Of a DNA stretch of 12,553 bases, positions 7,418 through 12,553 are shown piece by piece. The notes beneath the pieces are model-generated. The model searched no databases. It was given only the letters and a program-made list of their open reading frames with translations, and was not told where the DNA came from. Position 1 is the first letter of the stretch. Every line of letters begins with the position of its first letter. A program made the translations under genes and the position numbers. Source of the stretch: CALFBG01 sp045110315 (GTDB lineage: Bacteria > Bacteroidota > Bacteroidia > Chitinophagales > Saprospiraceae); contig JBGCFY010000023.1 in assembly GCA_045110315.1 (NCBI GenBank), forward strand, positions 1 to 12,553, written 5' to 3'.

Positions 7418-7460
7418 TTACTGCTTGTTTTTATTCTAAAAGGAAAAGCACAAGCAGTAA
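7418..7460 (+). promoter_or_regulatory. Perfect 11-bp inverted repeat in the pckA leader
   Basis: TTACTGCTTGT (7418-7428) and ACAAGCAGTAA (7450-7460) are exact reverse complements separated by 21 nt, ending 25 nt before the pckA ATG. No T tract follows, so it is not a terminator. It could be a 5'-UTR hairpin that affects stability or translation, or a spaced operator for a regulator of gluconeogenesis. The loop also has T-rich and A-rich halves that could extend the stem. Confidence 0.6.
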
Positions 7461-7485
7461 AATTATATTACTAAATTGCCTTATT

Positions 7486-9102
7486 ATGAAAGAGATTGGA
7501 TTTAAGAATCCTAATGCTAATTTAGGATCATTAGGGGTTCAGGATGTTGCAATAGCACATTGGAATCTTAGCCCAGAAGAACTCGTTGAACAAAGCTTAA
7601 TTCGGAAGCAAGGAGTCCTTGCAGATTCTGGTGCTTTGATGATTAAAACCGGGAAATTTACGGGACGTTCTCCCAAAGATCGATTTATCGTAAAAGACAA
7701 CATTACTGCATCTACTGTAGATTGGGGAGCTGTTAATCAAGCTTTCGAAGCAGCTAAATTCGATGCACTCTACCAAAAAGTGACTGCTTACTTTAAAGGA
7801 AAAGAGGTTTTTGTGAGAGATGCTTACGCTTGTGCAGATGATCATTACCGACTCAATATCCGACTGGTATCCGAATATCCTTGGAGTAACCAGTTTGCCT
7901 ACAATATGTTCTTGCGACCGACCAAGGAAGAAGTGGAGAACTTCGAACCAGAATGGAGTATTCTATGTGCACCAGGTTTTCTAGCAGACAGTGAAGTAGA
8001 TGGAACCCGCGCTGAAAATTTTGCGATTATCAATTTCACTGAAAAGAAAATTATTATCGGTGGTACAGGATACACAGGAGAAATCAAGAAAGGAATATTT
8101 TCTGTCCTAAACTATGTTTTACCAATGGAAAGAGGTGTGCTACCTATGCATTGCTCTGCTAATGTAGGTAAAGATGGAAATACAGCTGTTTTCTTCGGCT
8201 TGTCTGGAACAGGAAAAACAACTCTCTCCGCGGATCCTGCACGGGACTTGATTGGAGATGACGAACACGGTTGGTCGGACGAAGGTGTCTTTAATTTTGA
8301 AGGAGGTTGCTACGCAAAATGTATTGACCTTACGGAAGAAAAAGAACCAGATATTTATAAAGCGATTAAACATCGTGCTATTCTCGAGAATATTAATTTC
8401 GTAGAAGGAACGCGAACACCTGATTTTTCAGATGCTACGATTACTCAAAATACGAGGGTTTCTTATCCAATTTACCATATTGGTAATGCATTGGAGGTTT
8501 CAAAAGGAGGTATTCCTACGGATATTTTCTTCTTAACTTGTGATGCATTCGGTGTTTTACCTCCAATTTCCAAATTGTCGCCCGGTCAAGCAATGTACCA
8601 CTTTATTTCTGGTTATACGGCAAAAGTAGCAGGTACAGAAGAAGGAATTTCAGAACCACAAACTACTTTTTCCGCTTGTTTTGGTGCACCTTTTTTACCA
8701 TTGCACCCTACGAAGTACGCAGAAATGCTAGGTGAGAAAATGCAAGCGCATAACGTTAATATTTGGTTAGTGAATACCGGTTGGACGGGCGGTAGCTACG
8801 GTGTAGGAAGTCGGATGAAATTGACTTATACCCGCGCTATGATTACGGCAGCTTTAAACGGAGAACTAAACGAAGTGGCGTACAATGAACATAATATTTT
8901 TGGCTTAATGATGCCATTGACTTGTCCAAATGTACCCGCAGAAATTCTGAATCCAAAATCAACTTGGAGTGACGAAGCGGCTTATGATGCGAAGGCAACG
9001 GAGTTAGCAAAGTCATTTATCAAAAACTTTGAAAAATTTGCTGATAAAGCAAATCAAGAAATTTTAGATGCGGCACCTCGTGTCCCTAAAATGGCGGATT
9101 AG
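7486..9102 (+). CDS. pckA: ATP-dependent phosphoenolpyruvate carboxykinase
   Basis: Encodes 538 residues, the usual length for this family (E. coli PckA is about 540). It converts oxaloacetate plus ATP to phosphoenolpyruvate, CO2 and ADP in the cytoplasm, the entry step of gluconeogenesis from TCA-cycle acids; in some bacteria it runs in reverse to fix CO2. Key signatures are present: GRSPKDRF with substrate-contacting Arg61; P-loop GLSGTGKTT at 238-246 with Lys244 and Thr245; the kinase-2/metal motif GDDEHGW at 257-263 with Asp258 and Asp259; GVFNFEGGCYAKCI; and RTPDFSD. All look intact, so the enzyme should be active. The start at ATG 7486 gives the family-typical N terminus; upstream is A/T-rich without a Shine-Dalgarno, as is normal in Bacteroidota. 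It has its own upstream and downstream terminators, so it is probably monocistronic, with a hairpin in its leader. Confidence 0.98.
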   Translation: MKEIGFKNPNANLGSLGVQDVAIAHWNLSPEELVEQSLIRKQGVLADSGALMIKTGKFTGRSPKDRFIVKDNITASTVDWGAVNQAFEAAKFDALYQKVTAYFKGKEVFVRDAYACADDHYRLNIRLVSEYPWSNQFAYNMFLRPTKEEVENFEPEWSILCAPGFLADSEVDGTRAENFAIINFTEKKIIIGGTGYTGEIKKGIFSVLNYVLPMERGVLPMHCSANVGKDGNTAVFFGLSGTGKTTLSADPARDLIGDDEHGWSDEGVFNFEGGCYAKCIDLTEEKEPDIYKAIKHRAILENINFVEGTRTPDFSDATITQNTRVSYPIYHIGNALEVSKGGIPTDIFFLTCDAFGVLPPISKLSPGQAMYHFISGYTAKVAGTEEGISEPQTTFSACFGAPFLPLHPTKYAEMLGEKMQAHNVNIWLVNTGWTGGSYGVGSRMKLTYTRAMITAALNGELNEVAYNEHNIFGLMMPLTCPNVPAEILNPKSTWSDEAAYDAKATELAKSFIKNFEKFADKANQEILDAAPRVPKMAD

Positions 9103-9160
9103 TTTTTAGCATAAATAAAGGATACAGCAATGTCATCCTACGCATAATAAATGGCGGATT
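9089..9160 (+). repeat. 12-bp direct repeat linking the pckA 3' end and its terminator
   Basis: AAATGGCGGATT occurs at 9089-9100, covering the last codons of pckA (Lys-Met-Ala-Asp), and again at 9149-9160 as the left arm of the terminator. The right arm at 9174-9183 can therefore pair with either copy. The two possible stems compete, which may be a relic of a short duplication. Confidence 0.7.
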
Positions 9161-9198
9161 TGGAGTTTCCATGTCCGCCATTTGTATTTTTGCTTTTG
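9149..9198 (+). terminator. pckA intrinsic terminator
   Basis: AAATGGCGGA (9149-9158) and TCCGCCATTT (9174-9183) form a perfect GC-containing 10-bp stem. An inner TGGA/TCCA stem with a GTT loop (9161-9171) continues it across a 2x2 internal loop. The T-rich stretch GTATTTTTGCTTTT follows. It begins 47 nt after the pckA stop. Confidence 0.75.
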
Positions 9199-9205
9199 GA
9201 AAGCA

Positions 9206-9273
9206 AGACCTCTGTCCCCAAATTTGCAGGAATAGTATTTTTTGAAAAGCTGTGGCAAAAACATTAGAGGTCT
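9206..9273 (+). repeat. 8-bp inverted repeat with nested pairing, between pckA and the OmpA-family gene
   Basis: AGACCTCT (9206-9213) and AGAGGTCT (9266-9273) are exact reverse complements 52 nt apart. Inside them TTTGC (9223-9227) can pair with GCAAA (9255-9259), and nearby AG with CT, so the segment could fold as a long interrupted hairpin. It overlaps the -33 region of the likely promoter of the next gene, so it may be an operator rather than an RNA element. Function not known. Confidence 0.4.
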
Positions 9274-9303
9274 GTTCTCCCCGCTCGAAAAGTTGTATCT
9301 TGC
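9271..9303 (+). promoter_or_regulatory. Putative promoter of the OmpA-family gene
   Basis: TATCTTGC at 9296-9303 resembles the Bacteroidota -7 element (one T short of TAnnTTTG). TCTG at 9271-9274 lies 21 nt upstream, one mismatch from the -33 TTTG. Transcription would start near 9310, giving a leader of about 60 nt before the ATG at 9370. It lies downstream of the pckA terminator, where an independent promoter is expected. Confidence 0.4.
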
Positions 9304-9369
9304 AACGTTAAATATAGGGGCTGTTTCAAACAACTTCATCGCTAAAAAATGATTTCAAGGTGTTAAAAT

Positions 9370-12300
9370 ATGGGAAAACTTTTTTTCTATAGCTTATTCT
9401 TTTTCTTGCTAGGCACTAATTGTGTAGCGCAAAATTTGCAATGGGCAAATAAGGTGGTGGATTTTTCTAGTCAGTATGGAAAAGCACAATATTCTGCGGA
9501 GCAAGTACTTGGTGTGCCGAATGCATTTTATAGTGAGAACTTGCATTATATGGCTTGGGTACCCAAAAAAGAGAATAGTAAAAAAGGCGAATTTATTCAG
9601 GTCGGTTTTGCAGAACCCATGCAAGTCTATCAAGTTGCAGTAGCAGAAAGTCTTAATCCTGGCGCAATTTCCAAAATATTTTTTATTGACGAGAAAGGTA
9701 AAGAATACAAAATTTATGAGAATAAGCGACCTCGAGGGAAATTGGGCAAAAAATTATTTCGCAAAACGCTGAAATACAAAACTGATTATTTGGTCGCAGA
9801 AGTCAGGGTGGAACTGAATACGCAAGCGATTAAGGGAAGCAATCAAATTGATGCAATTGCTATTTCTGATCGTAAAACGCCAATCAGGGTAAAAGTTGAC
9901 GTGATTGAGTACCAAGAGGAACTGGGTAAACCTGAAAAACTAAGTGCGAATGTAAATTCTCGTTTTGCGGAACGCGCACCAATGATTTCTCCCGATGGAC
10001 AAATCTTATACTTCGCCAGAAAATATCATCCCAAAAATATCGGGGAAGAAAATCGAGATGATATCTGGAAATCCTACCGCTTAGAAGATGGCACTTGGAG
10101 CAAAGCTGTAAATATTGGCGCGCCACTAAATAATAAACATCATAACTTTGTCATCGCCGTAAATCCAATCGGTAATGTCCTCTACGTTGCTGATGAAGGA
10201 GTTGCCCGGGCCAATCGTAAGGGCAGAACTTGGCGAAAACCTAAAGCCCAAAAGATCAAAGACTTCTATAACCGAAGCGAATTTGTAGCGTACCACATTA
10301 ATGTAAATGGTGACGTAATGTTGATGGCAGTAGAACGAGCGGATAGCTACGGTGATCGAGATTTATATGTTTCTTTTTTGATAGGAGAAGGACGTTGGTC
10401 TACGCCTTTAAATCTTGGTAAAAAAATTAATACGGTTGGTATAGAAAGTAGTGTATTCATTGCTGCGGATGGTAAAACAATCTACTTTTCTAGTAATGGT
10501 CACGAAGGTTTTGGAGGATTGGATATGTTTATGAGTAGACGCTTGGATGATACTTGGACGAATTGGTCTGCGCCTAAAAATTTAGGAAATAAAATCAATA
10601 GTTTCAATAATGATTATAATTATTCGATTCCGGCGTCGGGAGATTATGCTTATTATTCAACGGACGATGCGAGTGGAATGTCAGATATTTTTCGCATCAA
10701 ATTACCCAAGGAAGTTCAACCAGATCCTGTTATTTTATTGTCGGGGAATATGATTGATAAGGAGACCAAGAAAAAGCTTAATGGTACGTTGAAATATCAA
10801 AACCTTACCCGCGTAGATAAGGATAGAACCATGGTTAGTTCTGAACAAGGAACCTTTCAAATGGTATTACCTTACGGCAATGACGTAGGGGTTTATGCGG
10901 AGGTGGAAGGCTATTTTTCGAGCAGCGAAAACATACACCTTAGCAAGGAAACTGTAGAAGAATTGGATAGCGATGGGAATGGAATTGTTGCCAGTGTTGA
11001 CCACGAAAAAGTAAATAGCAATCAAGAAGTGGAGCGACTGCAACTGCGGCTAAAAGACCTTAACGAGGAATTAGAAGGTATTAACGCAGAGCGTAAAAAA
11101 GCAAAAGCGGAAATTAAAAAACGGAGAAAAGCAAATCCAGAAAGATACCATCGCTATCAGAGTGATCCAGAATTAGAAGCTCTGCGACACAAATACAATC
11201 AATCCATTGCTGGAAAACAGGAAAACAAAGCGCGGAATAATTCGGAAGAAATCGCTTCCTCCGTTCCGAATTCAGGCGACCCAGAATTGGATGCTTTGAG
11301 ACGAAAATACCAACGCCATTATAAGCAAAAAGAATCGCCGCAAGGAACAACAAAAACAAAGGACGAAGAAGAAAAACCTTCAACTTCGGAAAAAATTACG
11401 GGCGAATCAGAACTGGAAGCCATGAAACGGAAGTTTAATCGGCATCAACAAGCGAAAGAAAAAATGGAAGCTCGACTCGATAAAAAGGAGCAAAAAAGCA
11501 AGCAAGAAGTAACAAAAGTAGAATCGCCGCCGCAAGAAGCTTCTTCTCCATCAGTGGATTTTGAAAGTATGGAAATCGCTATTCGAGAAGAGTTGCAGTT
11601 GAGTTTGCAAAATAATGTGAAGTTGGAATTACAGCAACAATTGTTCCCAGCAGTTAAGAAAGCATTAGAGTCAAGCTTGGAAACCGACTTGAAACCTGGC
11701 GCGGCGCGTGCCTTAAAGAATCGGATTAAAAACGAATTAGCGGAAAGCGAAACAGCATTAAGTATTTCTAATGAAAATACAGATGACTTTACAAAAGAAT
11801 TGCGCGTTACGCTGAGCAAAAAAGTACGGGAAGATTTGCGGAGTAGTATGAAGGATATTGTGCGGGAAGAATTGACGGCAGAGATCAAATTTTTATTGAA
11901 AAAACAAGTAGAAGCAGAAATCAAAGCGGAATTGGAAGCAAAGATCAAAACACAAATCAAAGAAGAAGTAAAAACAAAACCTAGCAAAATACCGGCGAAG
12001 AAGGAAAAGCCTACACCCGTTGAAGAAAAATACCAAGAACTTAAACAAGATATTATTTTGATTCCAATCAAAGTAGGTCAAGTGATTCCAATGAATAATG
12101 TTTTTTTTGATGCAAATGAAGCGCAGCTGAAAAATATTTCCTTCAAAGAATTAAATCGAGTTTTGCAGTTTTTAGAAAAAAATAATAAACTAGTTGTGGA
12201 AGTTGGCGGTCATACAAATGGTTGGTGTAGTCACGAATTTGCGGATAAACTTTCCCGAGAACGTTCGGAAGCGGTAGCGGCTTTTTTCGTTGAGCAAGGT

Positions 12301-12426
12301 ATTGCCAAAAAAAGAATTCAATTTAGAGGATATGGTAAAACCCAACCCGTAGCTTCCAATGAAACCTTGGGCGGTCGCAAAAAAAATCAACGAGTAGAAC
12401 TTAAGATATTAGAAATATTAGAATAA
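9370..12426 (+). CDS. Large OmpA-family envelope protein with discoidin-like and PD40 propeller domains
   Basis: Encodes 1018 residues of an exported protein that probably links the outer membrane or periplasm to peptidoglycan. Order: signal peptide 1-20 (cleavage near CVAQ); discoidin/F5-8-like domain about 22-170; five PD40/WD40-like blades about 198-447 (ISPDGQILYFARK, NPIGNVLYVADE, VNGDVMLMAVERAD, AADGKTIYFSSNGHEGFGG, ASGDYAYYSTDD); carboxypeptidase-regulatory-like domain about 451-525; coiled coil about 548-597; three motif repeats about 598-698; long charged helices about 718-875; Lys/Pro linker; OmpA domain about 895-1018. The OmpA core has GGHTN, LSRERSEAVAAFF, GYGKTQP and GGRKKNQRVE. 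Asn950 replaces the usual diaminopimelate-binding Asp, exactly 15 residues before the conserved Arg965. PD40 plus OmpA is a common Bacteroidota combination; the long helical insert makes this one unusually large. It is probably transcribed alone. Exact role unknown. Confidence 0.92.
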   Translation: MGKLFFYSLFFFLLGTNCVAQNLQWANKVVDFSSQYGKAQYSAEQVLGVPNAFYSENLHYMAWVPKKENSKKGEFIQVGFAEPMQVYQVAVAESLNPGAISKIFFIDEKGKEYKIYENKRPRGKLGKKLFRKTLKYKTDYLVAEVRVELNTQAIKGSNQIDAIAISDRKTPIRVKVDVIEYQEELGKPEKLSANVNSRFAERAPMISPDGQILYFARKYHPKNIGEENRDDIWKSYRLEDGTWSKAVNIGAPLNNKHHNFVIAVNPIGNVLYVADEGVARANRKGRTWRKPKAQKIKDFYNRSEFVAYHINVNGDVMLMAVERADSYGDRDLYVSFLIGEGRWSTPLNLGKKINTVGIESSVFIAADGKTIYFSSNGHEGFGGLDMFMSRRLDDTWTNWSAPKNLGNKINSFNNDYNYSIPASGDYAYYSTDDASGMSDIFRIKLPKEVQPDPVILLSGNMIDKETKKKLNGTLKYQNLTRVDKDRTMVSSEQGTFQMVLPYGNDVGVYAEVEGYFSSSENIHLSKETVEELDSDGNGIVASVDHEKVNSNQEVERLQLRLKDLNEELEGINAERKKAKAEIKKRRKANPERYHRYQSDPELEALRHKYNQSIAGKQENKARNNSEEIASSVPNSGDPELDALRRKYQRHYKQKESPQGTTKTKDEEEKPSTSEKITGESELEAMKRKFNRHQQAKEKMEARLDKKEQKSKQEVTKVESPPQEASSPSVDFESMEIAIREELQLSLQNNVKLELQQQLFPAVKKALESSLETDLKPGAARALKNRIKNELAESETALSISNENTDDFTKELRVTLSKKVREDLRSSMKDIVREELTAEIKFLLKKQVEAEIKAELEAKIKTQIKEEVKTKPSKIPAKKEKPTPVEEKYQELKQDIILIPIKVGQVIPMNNVFFDANEAQLKNISFKELNRVLQFLEKNNKLVVEVGGHTNGWCSHEFADKLSRERSEAVAAFFVEQGIAKKRIQFRGYGKTQPVASNETLGGRKKNQRVELKILEILE
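11161..11463 (+). repeat. Three-copy degenerate repeat inside the OmpA-family gene
   Basis: Three related motifs occur in the protein: SDPELEALRHKYNQ at residue 598, GDPELDALRRKYQRH at 636 and GESELEAMKRKFNRH at 678, spaced 38 and 42 residues. Consensus: [S/G][D/E]xELxA[L/M][R/K][H/R]K[Y/F]xxH. They are joined by low-complexity Lys/Glu/Ser/Pro linkers. Each looks like a short amphipathic helix, perhaps a repeated binding unit. Confidence 0.75.
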
Positions 12427-12446
12427 ATTTGCACGCTCAAAGCAAG

Positions 12447-12491
12447 TTTCAATGATAGCTCGCTTAGCGCAAAATTGAAAGTAAACTTATT
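12447..12491 (+). terminator. Possible terminator after the OmpA-family gene
   Basis: TTTCAAT (12447-12453) and ATTGAAA (12474-12480) form a perfect 7-bp stem. A small GCT/AGC inner stem lies in the 20-nt loop, and GTAAACTTATTTTG follows. The stem is AT-rich and the T tract is interrupted, so it is a weak candidate about 20 nt after the stop. Confidence 0.35.
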
Positions 12492-12527
12492 TTGAAACAA
12501 TCTTGATCAACTTACAAAAAAAAGAAT

Positions 12528-12553
12528 ATGGAATTTGTCTCCGAGCAAATTAT
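12528..12553 (+). CDS. Possible start of the next gene, cut by the window edge
   Basis: An ATG at 12528 preceded by an A-rich stretch (TTACAAAAAAAAGAAT), typical of Bacteroidota start regions, opens a frame reading MEFVSEQI with no stop before the window ends. Only eight residues are visible, so neither function nor reality can be judged. Confidence 0.3.

Noticed and set aside
11445..12071. 208-residue minus-strand ORF antisense to the OmpA-family gene
   Set aside because: Composition (Ser/Phe/Leu/Cys-rich) is what a reverse frame of Glu/Lys-rich helical coding sequence gives; the plus-strand frame is clearly real.

Overview
The window looks like a chromosomal segment of a Bacteroidota bacterium, most likely from the Saprospiraceae/Lewinella side of the phylum. 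The reasons are AT-rich intergenic DNA, starts with A/T-rich upstream sequence and no clear Shine-Dalgarno, matches to the Bacteroidota promoter consensus (TTTG, 19-21 nt, TAnnTTTG), and protein types typical of the phylum: a TonB-dependent receptor with a carboxypeptidase-like N-terminal domain, and an OmpA-family protein with a PD40 propeller. The lineage call rests on protein character, not on a database search.

Left part (1-1492): two tandem minus-strand paralogues encode small secreted or outer-membrane beta-barrel-like proteins. They are followed by a 417-bp divergent intergenic region. Middle part (1493-6937), all plus strand: a helical-repeat protein of unknown function; a two-TM sensor histidine kinase; and, starting one base after the kinase stop, a GTG-initiated TonB-dependent receptor with FRAP/NPNL-like boxes that recall haem/haemoglobin receptors. 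No response regulator is present.

Next comes a 548-bp gene-free stretch (6938-7485). It carries a good promoter match at the end of the receptor gene, an AT-rich hairpin, a cluster of complementary segments ending in a strong intrinsic terminator (13-bp perfect stem plus T tract), and an 11-bp perfect dyad just before the next gene. I read this as a candidate small RNA or structured leader; it is the most interesting unexplained part of the window.

Right part: ATP-dependent PEP carboxykinase (pckA, 7486-9102) with its own terminator; a second intergenic region with an 8-bp inverted repeat and a promoter-like motif; then a 1018-residue OmpA-family envelope protein (9370-12426) that combines a discoidin-like domain, a PD40 propeller, a carboxypeptidase-regulatory-like domain, coiled-coil/helical repeats and a peptidoglycan-binding-type OmpA domain. 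A possible further gene begins at 12528 and leaves the window.

Apart from pckA (central metabolism, gluconeogenesis), the theme is the cell envelope: barrel proteins, a receptor, an envelope sensor and a peptidoglycan-linked protein. I see no transposons, CRISPR arrays, phage genes, tRNAs or rRNAs, and no clear defence or biosynthetic system.
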